DNA from: a virus | Virus record (IMG/VR): IMGVR_UViG_3300032173_000015 | Location: 1-39,223 of that record | Reading direction: 5' to 3' (one strand) | DNA length: 39,223 bases | Shown: piece by piece, positions 1 through 7,793 of the stretch | Layout: each line of letters starts with the position of its first letter | How positions within the stretch are numbered: the stretch's first letter is position 1 | The notes under the pieces: generated by a model | What the model saw: only the letters and a program-made list of their open reading frames with translations | What the model was told of the DNA's origin: nothing | Databases searched by the model: none | Made by a program: the position numbers and the translations under genes

Positions 1-236
1 AAGGCCAAAGAGCTCGCACCATTCGTACTGCCAAGAGTCACAACTTTTGCGGCACCTCCGGTTGCAATATTTACCGTTGCAGCAGAAGCATCGCTAGAAA
101 TAGAAAGTATACCCGTTCCAGAGTTTATCGTTAATGCGCCACCTGTTGCAGTCACATTAAGTGCTCCAGAGCCGCTCTGAAGCGTTGACGCACTCGTACT
201 ATTCGTTGATCCCAAAGTGAGGCCCTTCACGGCTCC
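1..236. repeat. Terminal repeat, left copy (236 bp)
   Basis: Bases 1-236 match 38988-39223 except at one position: A at 109 against G at 39096. The repeat lies inside one fibre gene and keeps its reading frame, which suggests assembly overlap of a circular or circularly permuted genome rather than a packaged terminal repeat. Confidence 0.95.
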
Positions 237-635
237 ACCAGTTCCTATAGAAAGAGTGGTTGCAGAAGCATCCGTAGAGATCCCAAGTGCTCCAGTGCCA
301 CTATTTATTGTCAATGTGCCATTTGCCGAAGTAACTGCAAGAGCTCCTGATCCAGATTGAAATGTAGATGCGCTTGCACCTGAAGTTGAGCCAACTATTG
401 TTGTATGCGCATTAGCAGTAGCACCAAAATTGGCGCCACCAGTTCCACAATCTACCGTTGTTACAGAAGCACCATTTGTTGAGCCTAAGCTAACTGTTTT
501 TACTGCGCCACCCGTTGCTAGGTTAACAGTAGTTGCGGAGGCATCTGAGCTTATATTTATTGCATTTGTGCCGCTATTAAGCGTGATAGCAGGACCCGTT
601 GATATTTTATTGTTCCAACTATTTTGTGTTGGCAT
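1..635 (-). CDS. Repeat-rich tail fibre with C1q-like tip, N-terminal part
   Basis: This is the 5' part of a fibre gene that runs off the start of the window and continues at 39223-38468 in the same frame. ATG at 635 is preceded by a good ribosome site (TTTAGGGAGATAATT). The protein begins MPTQNSWNNKISTG and then consists of roughly 50-residue degenerate repeats built on INSGTGxLxISxDASA, TGGAxKxxTLGSTN and SGSGALxVT, rich in Gly, Ser, Thr and Ala, as expected for beta-structured phage fibres. Joined across the window ends, removing the 236-base overlap, the gene is 1155 nt and codes for 384 residues. It follows the 646-1749 fibre by 10 nt in the same operon. The fibre role is inferred from composition, repeats and position; the receptor is unknown. 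Confidence 0.8.
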   Translation of the reverse strand, partial: MPTQNSWNNKISTGPAITLNSGTNAINISSDASATTVNLATGGAVKTVSLGSTNGASVTTVDCGTGGANFGATANAHTTIVGSTSGASASTFQSGSGALAVTSANGTLTINSGTGALGISTDASATTLSIGTGGAVKGLTLGSTNSTSASTLQSGSGALNVTATGGALTINSGTGILSISSDASAATVNIATGGAAKVVTLGSTNGASSLA

Positions 636-645
636 AATTATCTCC

Positions 646-1749
646 CTAAACTACTGTAATGTTGCCTATTGACGAAACTACGTTATAAACAGTGCTTGCT
701 CCAGCAACAACACAAACAAGTTCAACAGAATCTCTAATAGCTGTTGCCTCTAAGTAACCACCTACTCCGACCGTTGTTGATTGATCACCGAAGAATATTT
801 GCTGATTTGCATTTTGCGCTATTCTCCAGCCAACTGCTGTGTTTATTCCAGTTATTCTGATTTGATCACTAATTGCAGCAGTTCCTGGCAAAGTCATCGT
901 CAAAAGACCAGCCTTATTGGCTATAATACCAGTATTTACTGTTATTCCAGCATCTATAGTTACCACTGACCAAGTTATGCCACCACCACCTGCTGCTTGC
1001 CATGTAGGCAAAGCTGCCGCGCCATTTGAGGTAAGCACTTCTCCAGCATTTCCTACAGACGCAAGCGCTTGAACCGGATTTGTTGCCGCAGTACCACCAC
1101 AAATAACTGAATATGCTGTTAAAGTAGAAACACCTGTACCGCCATCTGCAACTGGTACATCTGTGCCAGATGCTCTGTAGATATAAGCACCACCAATAGT
1201 AACAGCAGAAGCTAAATCGAATGTTGGAGTTAGATTTGCTGTAAGCGTTCCAAATGTTGTATAACTTGCACCAGTGTTATTATAAGCCTTAAGTAAAAGA
1301 GTATCGCCAGCTGTTATACCAGTGCGTAATTCGCCACCATTGGCTGCCGTTACGCTTGTTATGCCGGTAAGTGCTGCATCAAGATTCAAAGTTACTGTAG
1401 ATCCAGCACCTGCTGACGCTATGTTTGTTCCGCCAGCTACTGTTAATGCGCCAGCTGCAGGAGTAGCTGTTCCAGCATCTGTTGGGAAAGAGGCTGCAAT
1501 TGCGGCCGCAGTGTCTATGTTTAAAGTGCCACCTCCGGGAGTTATTGTTATTGTACCCCCACTTGATGTCATGGAAGCAGCTATAGGGTCAAATGCACCA
1601 GTTTTTCCTATGAGTAGTTGACCGTCTGTCATTGTTATTGCATCTATTGCCGAAGTACCTGAGCCAACTAAAATCCCATGATCTGTTAATGTTATAGCGC
1701 CGGTTCCACCCTCAGCAACAGGAGCTGGACTAATTCTTTTATATGCCAT
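646..1749 (-). CDS. Modular tail fibre protein (367 aa)
   Basis: A 367-residue protein of low-complexity Gly/Thr/Ala/Val sequence typical of phage fibre or appendage proteins. Visible modules: an N-terminal GGTG...DHGILVGSGTSA...TDGQLLIGKTGAFDP block (residues about 14-60), a block beginning FPTDAGTATPAA (88-210), a second GGTG block with NAGEVLTSNGAAALPTW, and a globular C-terminal part (about 260-367). The first two blocks also occur in the neighbouring fibre at 1758-3611, in the opposite order. The start has a strong ribosome site (TTAGGAGAAAAT). It lies 8 nt after the 1758-3611 gene in one operon. Function is inferred from composition and neighbours; no enzyme motif is visible. Confidence 0.8.
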   Translation of the reverse strand: MAYKRISPAPVAEGGTGAITLTDHGILVGSGTSAIDAITMTDGQLLIGKTGAFDPIAASMTSSGGTITITPGGGTLNIDTAAAIAASFPTDAGTATPAAGALTVAGGTNIASAGAGSTVTLNLDAALTGITSVTAANGGELRTGITAGDTLLLKAYNNTGASYTTFGTLTANLTPTFDLASAVTIGGAYIYRASGTDVPVADGGTGVSTLTAYSVICGGTAATNPVQALASVGNAGEVLTSNGAAALPTWQAAGGGGITWSVVTIDAGITVNTGIIANKAGLLTMTLPGTAAISDQIRITGINTAVGWRIAQNANQQIFFGDQSTTVGVGGYLEATAIRDSVELVCVVAGASTVYNVVSSIGNITVV

Positions 1750-1757
1750 ATTTTCTC

Positions 1758-3611
1758 CTAATATATTTCAAAAGTTGAACCGTTACCGATAATATTTATC
1801 GATTCATACGCTGTATTCATAACAAATGTAGCAGCACCATCAATAAGAACTGCTCCAGTTACTGTTGTAACTGTGATATTTCTAGTAGCAGCGTCACCTA
1901 TTCTGTCTTTTATTGTATAAGACCTATTAGCAGTTGCTGCATCAGGCAGCTTTATTGTTATTGCCAAAGCAGACGTATCTACACTAAGATAATTATCTGT
2001 CGCAGTAGAAGTATAAGGCGTTACGGCAACGTTCGTATAATTCAATACACCAAGTCCCGATGAAGCTATAGTTATTGAGCCAGCACCATTTGTAACAGAA
2101 ATATTTGTACCAGGCGTCAAAGTTGTTGCTACTGGGTCAAATGCTCCTGTTTTACCTATTAGGAGTTGGCCGTCTGTTAATACTTGTGATGTTACTGCTG
2201 AAGTTCCATGACCCAAAAGTATACCATGATCTGCTAAAGTTGATGCACCAGTTCCGCCATCCGTTACTGGAACATCTGTGCCGCCTGCTCTATATATGTA
2301 AGCACCACCAATAGTTGTTCCGGTTGCTAGATCGAATGTTGGCACTAAATTTGCTGTAAGCGTAGCAAATGTATCATAACCAGAAGTTGTGTTGTTATAA
2401 GCTTTTAGAAGCAATGTATCGCCAGCGGTTATGCCTGTTTGGAATGAACAGCCATTTGCTCCTGTTATACTTGTAATACCTGTAAGAGCGGCATCTAAAT
2501 TAACTGTAACAGTTGAACCTGCGCCTGTTGTTCCTATGTTAGTACCACCCGCTACCGTCAAAGCATTAGCCGCAGGAGTTGCCGTTCCAGCATCTGTTGG
2601 AAATGACATTGCAACATCACCTGTAACACCAACAGTTATTGTATTTGCGCCACCTGTTACTGATACACCAGTTCCAGGAGTTATAACTGTCGTTCCAAGA
2701 TGATCACCTGAACATGAAACTACTCTTGTTACAGAACCAACATTAACACCGTTTATACCAGCTATGTAACAATTATTTTGCTGACCAGCTCCACCGCCAG
2801 ATACGCCAATTCTGATCAGATTGCTATCTCCAGCTGTTCCTATATTATTTACTAAAATATTACTATTATCGTTTATAGTTAAAGCACTTCCTGAATTGTA
2901 GCCTATGGCTGTATTATAAGATCCAGTTGTTATATTACCCAAAGCATCTACGCCAACTGCTACGTTTTGGCTACCTGTAGTTATAACATCTCCTGCATAA
3001 CCACCAACTGTAGTATTATTATTTCCTGTAGTTAAAGAAAGTAAGGCGCTTCTACCAATACCAGTATTTTCTAATGCTGTTGTTAGTACCAATCCACCAG
3101 AATTTAAACCCAAAAAGGTATTATCTGTACCCAAATTACTCATAAATGGGATTGTAGCCACATTTATAAAGCCTTGCGTTCCTGCGTTATTACTTACAGG
3201 AAGATTAATATTTCCAGCTGTAACGTTTAGATTCCCTGCAGATATTGTTTCGTTACCAGTTGTAATCGTTAATGCATCTCCCACCACAGGGGCAAGATCG
3301 CCTAAAGTTATTGTGTTATTAATTGCTATAGAGATAGTATCTAAAAGTCCTAAAGTATTAATACCGTGGACACCGTTAACATTTAATATGTGTGCTACTG
3401 GTACTGCTGTACCCACATCACAGTCATATTGATTGGCTACAGAATCATCTAAATCTATGACCAATGTATTGATTAACGGAAATCCAGTTACATCAACAAG
3501 TCCTGCTGTTCCAACCAGGTTTAAATTACCGTTATTATCTGGATCTATTGGACCACCAACATCTCCAGTCATTGTTTCTATACCAACAAAATATCTTCCC
3601 ATTTGGCTCAT
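1758..3611 (-). CDS. Tail fibre with YadA-head-like repeats (617 aa)
   Basis: A 617-residue fibre-type protein. Residues about 160-245 hold 14-16-residue repeats such as NTGIGRSAL, NTTVGGYAG, NVAVGVDAL and NTAIGYNSG, the left-handed beta-roll pattern of YadA-type trimeric adhesin heads. A segment NLIRIGVSGGGAGQQNN...YIAGINGV follows (264-290). Residues 337-459 (FPTDAGTATPAA block) and 452-495 (DHGILLGHGTSA / GQLLIGKTGAFDP block) are shared with the 646-1749 fibre. The C-terminal 100 residues (SYTIKDRIGDAA...) form a distinct tip domain. AGGAG lies seven bases before the ATG. A trimeric fibre role is inferred from the repeat type; the ligand is unknown. Confidence 0.8.
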   Translation of the reverse strand: MSQMGRYFVGIETMTGDVGGPIDPDNNGNLNLVGTAGLVDVTGFPLINTLVIDLDDSVANQYDCDVGTAVPVAHILNVNGVHGINTLGLLDTISIAINNTITLGDLAPVVGDALTITTGNETISAGNLNVTAGNINLPVSNNAGTQGFINVATIPFMSNLGTDNTFLGLNSGGLVLTTALENTGIGRSALLSLTTGNNNTTVGGYAGDVITTGSQNVAVGVDALGNITTGSYNTAIGYNSGSALTINDNSNILVNNIGTAGDSNLIRIGVSGGGAGQQNNCYIAGINGVNVGSVTRVVSCSGDHLGTTVITPGTGVSVTGGANTITVGVTGDVAMSFPTDAGTATPAANALTVAGGTNIGTTGAGSTVTVNLDAALTGITSITGANGCSFQTGITAGDTLLLKAYNNTTSGYDTFATLTANLVPTFDLATGTTIGGAYIYRAGGTDVPVTDGGTGASTLADHGILLGHGTSAVTSQVLTDGQLLIGKTGAFDPVATTLTPGTNISVTNGAGSITIASSGLGVLNYTNVAVTPYTSTATDNYLSVDTSALAITIKLPDAATANRSYTIKDRIGDAATRNITVTTVTGAVLIDGAATFVMNTAYESINIIGNGSTFEIY

Positions 3612-3620
3612 TTTAAGCTC

Positions 3621-3962
3621 CTAGTCGAGTGATCCATACATTACTGTTAAACAAACTTCACCTCTAGTTGGCGCTACAGTGTCCTGTTTAACATACAACC
3701 TGTCGCCTTCAGCAATGTATAAACCTTCTGAACTTGTTTTGTTTGCAGTTATATCTTCAACCCAGAACCCATTCTTAGGCAACTTAAAACAATCTTGAAT
3801 GCCATCCCATGAAAAAACCAGGGTTACATCGGTAAGATTTTGTACCAAAAACTGTCTAATTGGGTTATTAAGTGATGTCCCTACGCCCATATATGCTGCG
3901 CCGATAGTCGCAAAACCGCGCGTTCTAACCGGCTCAAATTTCATTCTTATAGATGAGTTCAT
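3621..3962 (-). CDS. Small structural-type protein, paralogue of the next gene (113 aa)
   Basis: A 113-residue protein starting MNSSIRMKFEPV, behind AAGGAGAGACA. The middle reads as beta strands (IRQFLVQNLTDVTLVFSWDG) and the end as ...RLYVKQ...EVCLTVMYG. The same plan (QNES..DLDLSYDGV ... VIYVRAAAGIGNVYLTGFY) is seen in the upstream neighbour at 3972-4307, so the two look like diverged tandem copies. Small beta proteins of this plan are commonly found beside phage fibre genes; I do not know their exact role. A decoration, adaptor or fibre-associated function is possible. It is co-oriented with the fibres, with 9-nt gaps on both sides. Confidence 0.75.
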   Translation of the reverse strand: MNSSIRMKFEPVRTRGFATIGAAYMGVGTSLNNPIRQFLVQNLTDVTLVFSWDGIQDCFKLPKNGFWVEDITANKTSSEGLYIAEGDRLYVKQDTVAPTRGEVCLTVMYGSLD

Positions 3963-3971
3963 TGTCTCTCC

Positions 3972-4307
3972 TTAATCTTGGTAGAATCCGGTTAAATAAA
4001 CATTTCCAATTCCAGCTGCGGCTCTGACGTATATTACTAGACCTTTTTGCCACAAGCATATATTGTTTGGTGGCTGAGAAAGCATTTGTGATGGTAAAAA
4101 CCCAATAACTCCCCCATTCCAAAGTATATCGTGTTGAGTTACGCCATCATAACTTAAATCAAGATCCCTATTTGATTCGTTTTGTAGTGTTATCATTGAA
4201 CAAGCCTGAGGCAAACCTGCCGGATTTATTGGCAAGTATGCACCGGCCAGAGTTGCCGTATCGAATGTAACCATTGGTATGGCTTTTATTCTATTGCCTA
4301 CTGACAT
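3972..4307 (-). CDS. Small structural-type protein (111 aa)
   Basis: A 111-residue protein starting MSVGNRIKAIPMVTFD, with the strong leader TTTAGGAGAAAATA before the ATG. Residues about 35-60 (SMITLQNESNRDLDLSYDGV) and the end (IYVRAAAGIGNVYLTGFY) match the plan of its neighbour at 3621-3962. It is the first gene after the terminator that closes the 4409-6757 fibre gene, so it probably depends on readthrough or on a promoter I cannot pinpoint. The family is recognised only as a small beta-rich phage protein near fibres; its function is unknown. Confidence 0.75.
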   Translation of the reverse strand: MSVGNRIKAIPMVTFDTATLAGAYLPINPAGLPQACSMITLQNESNRDLDLSYDGVTQHDILWNGGVIGFLPSQMLSQPPNNICLWQKGLVIYVRAAAGIGNVYLTGFYQD

Positions 4308-4345
4308 TATTTTCTCCTAAATGTAAAAACTTCGATTATATAAAA

Positions 4346-4377
4346 TATGGTACGATCTATATTTAAATCGTACCATA
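4346..4377 (-). terminator. Rho-independent terminator after the 782-aa fibre
   Basis: An 11-bp perfect inverted repeat, TATGGTACGAT (4346-4356) and ATCGTACCATA (4367-4377), with a 10-nt loop. Read on the minus strand it is followed by TTTTATATAATC. It lies 32 bases beyond the stop of the 4409-6757 gene, in a 101-base gap. Confidence 0.75.
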
Positions 4378-4408
4378 CTGAGTTGTTTAGTTTAAGTAAG
4401 TTATATAT

Positions 4409-6757
4409 TTATGCGCTAGCGGTGAAGTTGGCCCAAGTTGTTCCAGCGTCAGTATTTACATAGACGCGACTGGCAGCACCCGCAGGGTCTGATCTTAGCC
4501 ATAAAGAACCAATAGGAGCGGTTACAGCACCATTAGGATCTCCAGCACCAGCTAATACAGCTATTCCACCTGGAAGATATACACCACGGCCTGCAGTTGT
4601 GATACTTACGCCACTTGCAGCAACGACAGCTGTTCCAGCAGGAGCTTGAAGATTTAAAGCAGAACCAGCAGTTGTTGAACCAACTGTTGTTGTGTGAGCA
4701 TTTGCAGTTGTTGCAATTAACGCTCCAGCTGTTCCGCAATCAAGGTCAAGAGCTGATGCACCAGAGCCGTTACCAATAGTAATTGTTCGAACTGCTGCAC
4801 CTGTACCAATATTAATATTTTGAGCTACAGCGTCATTACCGATACTTATTACACCAGCAGATGAATTTAACTCAAGAACGCCAACAGTGTCTATTGTTGT
4901 AGCGCCTGCTGCACCTAAAACCATTGCGTCGGCCGAGTCCAAGATCAAGTCATTTGTTCCAGATTGGATTCTTGTCATAGAGGCGCCAATCATAGAACCA
5001 ATGGTTGTATCATGGGCAGTAGCATTTGCACCGAATTGCATAACGCCTGTTCCGCCATTAACTACAACACTTGTTGCGTCTGTAGCGTTACCAATTGTAA
5101 CTGTACGAGCTGCGGCGCCTGTACCAATATTAATGTTTTGGGCTACTGCATCGTTACCAATTCCAATTACACCAGCACTTGAATTAAGCTCTAATACACC
5201 AGCAGAATCAATAAGAACTGTGTCTGCTGAAGTTACTGTAAAGTCACCTGTTCCTGTAGTTACTATATCAACACCACCTGTTCCTGAATTTATATCTATT
5301 GCTGTAGCGCCTATTATGTTACCGATTGCAATTGTACGAGCGGCACCGCCTGTACCAATATTCATATTTTGGGCTACTGCGTCATTACCAATACTAATTA
5401 TGCCTGCTGATGAGTTTAATTCTAATACACCAGCAGCATCAATAAGAACTGTGTCTGCTGAAGTTACAACAACATCACCTGTTCCAGTTGTATTAACAGC
5501 TACGCCACCTGTTCCTGAGTTAAGTGTTACTGTGGAAGTTCCTGAGACGTTACCTATTGTAATATTACGTTGGGCCGCACCAGTACCTATATTCATATCT
5601 TGAGCGACAGCGTCGTTACCAATTCCAATTACGCCAGCGCTAGAATTGAGCTCTAAGACTCCAGCTGAATCAATAAGAACTGTGTCTGCTGAGGTTACAA
5701 CAACGTCACCAGCGCCAGTTGTATTGACAGCAAAGCCCGAAGTTCCTGTGTTGACCGTTACGCCTGTTGCACCCGTTACGTTACCGATTGTGATTGGAAT
5801 TGCATGTGCTGCTGTACCAACGTTTATTGAACCAGCGCCTGCTGTACCAGCATTTACAACGACGGAAGTTGCACCAGTATTGTTACCAACTGTAATAGTT
5901 TTTGCAAAAGCATCTGTACCAACGTTTATAGCACCTGTTCCTGAAGTAAGAGCTATAGCGCTATTTGTTGTTGCGCCTGTTATACCACCAGCACCTGTTA
6001 TTATAACTTGTCCTGCAGCATTTGAAGCCGTTAATGTAATTGCTGTTGCAGAAGCTTCTGTAGCTATGGCATGTATAGAACCACCAGTTGTTGTAACGTC
6101 AAGATCTTCTCCAGCGCCAACAACATTTATAGCAGAAGTAAGAACACCATCAAGTTGAAATCCACCAGAAGAAGCTAATATATTTACAGCAGCATTATTT
6201 GCTAAACCTGCCGACTCTATTCTTACGCCACCAACATCAGAAAGAACATAAACTGAATCTAAGCCCGTTCCTTGATCTGAACGAATGTCTATTGACTCGG
6301 CAACTCCCCCGTTTGCGTGTAAATATATAGCTGGAGAAGCATTAACAGTAGAAGCTATAGCTACAGCTGCTGCAGCTGTAATATCAAAATCACCTGTAAC
6401 AGTAGCATCGCCAACAACGTCTAAATTTCCATTTATTACAGTATTGCCACCAATAGCAACATCACCTTGCAAATCAGAATCAGCTACAACTGTAAGAGTA
6501 TCGCCAATTGCACCTGTTACGGTAACAGCAGCAAATACTCCAGCACCTGTTGCTTGAGCTTGCCAATTTGTTGCTCCAGCTGCTGTTGAAGTAGCTATAT
6601 AATAAGCATTTGTATTTTTATTTACCCACAAAGTACCAAGCTCAGCTAAGTCAGCTACTCCTGGGTTACGAGTGGATATTATTGGCTGAGGGGATAACTC
6701 CTGTAAGGCATTGGTTAAGCCATAAGCGACTTTCGGCCTTGATCTATCAATAGGCAT
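4409..6757 (-). CDS. Long repetitive fibre/appendage protein (782 aa)
   Basis: The largest protein of the window, 782 residues, almost entirely repetitive. The repeat unit contains TSADTVLIDSAGVLELNSSA, IGNDAVAQNMNIGTGAA, RTITIGN and NSGTGGVAVNTTGTGD; four copies are clear. The N-terminus (MPIDRSRPKVAYGLTNALQE, then LGTLWVNKNTNAYYIATS) is non-repetitive, resembles the start of the 36968-38122 fibre and may attach to the virion. The C-terminus (PIGSLWLRSDPAG...YVNTDAGTTWANF) is a second non-repetitive cap. The start is set by TTTAGGAGAAAAT. It is the first fibre gene of the cluster, transcribed away from the plus-strand cassette at 6898-8027. A long beta-helical fibre is inferred. Confidence 0.8.
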   Translation of the reverse strand: MPIDRSRPKVAYGLTNALQELSPQPIISTRNPGVADLAELGTLWVNKNTNAYYIATSTAAGATNWQAQATGAGVFAAVTVTGAIGDTLTVVADSDLQGDVAIGGNTVINGNLDVVGDATVTGDFDITAAAAVAIASTVNASPAIYLHANGGVAESIDIRSDQGTGLDSVYVLSDVGGVRIESAGLANNAAVNILASSGGFQLDGVLTSAINVVGAGEDLDVTTTGGSIHAIATEASATAITLTASNAAGQVIITGAGGITGATTNSAIALTSGTGAINVGTDAFAKTITVGNNTGATSVVVNAGTAGAGSINVGTAAHAIPITIGNVTGATGVTVNTGTSGFAVNTTGAGDVVVTSADTVLIDSAGVLELNSSAGVIGIGNDAVAQDMNIGTGAAQRNITIGNVSGTSTVTLNSGTGGVAVNTTGTGDVVVTSADTVLIDAAGVLELNSSAGIISIGNDAVAQNMNIGTGGAARTIAIGNIIGATAIDINSGTGGVDIVTTGTGDFTVTSADTVLIDSAGVLELNSSAGVIGIGNDAVAQNINIGTGAAARTVTIGNATDATSVVVNGGTGVMQFGANATAHDTTIGSMIGASMTRIQSGTNDLILDSADAMVLGAAGATTIDTVGVLELNSSAGVISIGNDAVAQNINIGTGAAVRTITIGNGSGASALDLDCGTAGALIATTANAHTTTVGSTTAGSALNLQAPAGTAVVAASGVSITTAGRGVYLPGGIAVLAGAGDPNGAVTAPIGSLWLRSDPAGAASRVYVNTDAGTTWANFTASA
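4800..5700 (-). repeat. Coding tandem repeats, 231-nt period
   Basis: Within the 782-aa fibre the equivalent motif GCTACxGCxTCxTTACC (plus-strand reading; gcgac in the last copy) starts at 4824, 5142, 5373 and 5604. The last two spacings are exactly 231 nt (77 codons); the first is 318 nt (106 codons). The copies differ mostly at synonymous or conservative positions. Confidence 0.85.
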
Positions 6758-6833
6758 ATTTTCTCCTAAAATGTTAAAAATTATTATCTTCTAGTAAATA
6801 GCTAAACACATACAAAAAAGAAAAAGAAATTGT

Positions 6834-6862
6834 TTGACTTTATTTTAATATTTTTATATATT
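6834..6862 (+). promoter_or_regulatory. Sigma70-type promoter of the plus-strand cassette
   Basis: TTGACT at 6834-6839, a 17-base spacer and TATATT at 6857-6862, in a very AT-rich stretch upstream of the small regulator gene at 6898. It faces away from the 4409-6757 fibre gene and is the only recognisable promoter for the 6898-8027 genes. Confidence 0.6.
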
Positions 6863-6897
6863 TATATATATGAAAACACTTGAAATAAAGGAAAAAC

Positions 6898-7062
6898 ATG
6901 GAAGAGAAAAAAGATAAGTATGGAGTAGGGTTGTATATAACAATACCTGAAGACGTAAAGATTCTTATAAAAACAAGCGCGAGCGTCAAGAATATAACAA
7001 TAAAAAAGTGGATTTTAAGGGCAATAATGAAGCAGATAGAGAAAGAAAAAACGTTCGATTAA
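6898..7062 (+). CDS. Ribbon-helix-helix-like small DNA-binding protein (54 aa)
   Basis: A short reading frame, ATG at 6898 to TAA at 7060-7062, behind AAAGGAAAAAC. The 54-residue product starts MEEKKDKYGVGLYITIPEDV. The pattern fits the ribbon-helix-helix (Arc/MetJ) fold: a short strand (residues 10-16, VGLYITI), helix A after the IPEDV turn (17-29) and helix B (34-50, ending in basic residues). Such proteins dimerise through the strand, which enters the major groove. It is the first gene of a four-gene plus-strand cassette with its own promoter, so it may autoregulate that cassette or act on host promoters. The fold is called from pattern only, without a profile search. Confidence 0.65.
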   Translation: MEEKKDKYGVGLYITIPEDVKILIKTSASVKNITIKKWILRAIMKQIEKEKTFD

Positions 7063-7083
7063 CCATTTTTTAAGGAGTTCCAT

Positions 7084-7383
7084 ATGAAAAAGACATTATT
7101 ATTATTACTTATAAGCGTAAATTGTTTTGGCTACAAAGGCTGGGCGCCCGCGTATCGTGAGGTACAGGTAAGAGACGAGAGAGATCACTACAATGAAAAA
7201 GAAAACAGGAGATTAAGGGAAGAGAACGAGAGGCTACAAAGAAGAAATGAAACAACTGAAAGAGTTGTTTATATAAGGCCAACCCCATCAGATAGATTCG
7301 AACTTTTAACTGAAGGCGATAAAATTACACTCAAATACGTTTTAGTTGGTATACTATTAGCATGGTTAATCTTCAGAAAATAG
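7084..7383 (+). CDS. Secreted coiled-coil protein with C-terminal membrane anchor (99 aa)
   Basis: A 99-residue protein. It has a signal peptide (MKKTLLLLLISVNCFG, plausible signal peptidase I cut after NCFG), then a charged heptad-rich coiled coil (about 30-63, RDERDHYNEKENRRLREENE), and a hydrophobic C-terminal segment (VLVGILLAWLIF, 86-97) ending in RK. A periplasmic coiled coil held by a C-terminal membrane span resembles spanin-type lysis proteins, although the N-terminal cysteine lacks a proper lipobox (Asn before Cys). The ribosome site is AAGGAG. It lies 21 nt after the ribbon-helix-helix gene and 11 nt before another secreted protein. A lysis role is inference. Confidence 0.65.
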   Translation: MKKTLLLLLISVNCFGYKGWAPAYREVQVRDERDHYNEKENRRLREENERLQRRNETTERVVYIRPTPSDRFELLTEGDKITLKYVLVGILLAWLIFRK

Positions 7384-7394
7384 TGAGGTGATCT

Positions 7395-7778
7395 ATGAAA
7401 AAGCTCGTCCTATTAATTCTTATACCTATGTCATGTTACGGCAATACGCCAATAAAAGAAGGCTTTCTCAGAAGAGTTCTTGTATGCCTATGCCCATGTT
7501 TCAAGAAAACACCTAAACATGAAATAAGATCTTCGATGAGAAGAGTTGCAAATAGTGACAATCTGAAGGGCATGATTGTTATGCCAAAAGAAGAAGATTT
7601 CATAATGAAAGTTGACAGAAGTAACCCAATCACAGAAGGCATGAAGAACTACATGGAAATAGAAAAGATGATGATACAGGGGATACAAGAGAAGATTGTG
7701 GAGACTGAAAAGAAGATAGAAAATAATATTGAAAGATTAAAAAACAGAGATACTCGAGTATCTCTGTTGAATGAATGA
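7395..7778 (+). CDS. Secreted protein with Cys cluster and coiled coil (127 aa)
   Basis: A 127-residue protein whose signal peptide (MKKLVLLILIPMSCYG) has the same Cys-aromatic-Gly ending as that of its upstream neighbour, suggesting related leaders. A cysteine cluster follows (VCLCPCF, about residues 31-37), then a basic stretch, and a C-terminal helical region (about 80-120, IQEKIVETEKKIENNIERL) likely to form a coiled coil. GTGAGGTGATCT precedes the ATG. The export signal means it acts in the envelope. No family recognised; it could pair with the 7084-7383 product or with the membrane protein that follows. Confidence 0.6.
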   Translation: MKKLVLLILIPMSCYGNTPIKEGFLRRVLVCLCPCFKKTPKHEIRSSMRRVANSDNLKGMIVMPKEEDFIMKVDRSNPITEGMKNYMEIEKMMIQGIQEKIVETEKKIENNIERLKNRDTRVSLLNE

Positions 7779-7793
7779 ATTGAAGGAAAACGA

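Noticed and set aside
1-236. Packaged direct terminal repeat
   Set aside because: The repeat lies in the middle of a fibre gene and keeps frame across the join; assembly overlap of a circular or permuted genome is simpler.
430-672. Plus-strand open frame opposite the fibre start
   Set aside because: Antisense to two well-supported fibre genes, no ribosome site.
4887-6557. Long plus-strand open frames opposite the 782-aa fibre
   Set aside because: They mirror the repeats of the fibre gene, lack ribosome sites and give Pro/Val/Ala-rich products typical of antisense frames.
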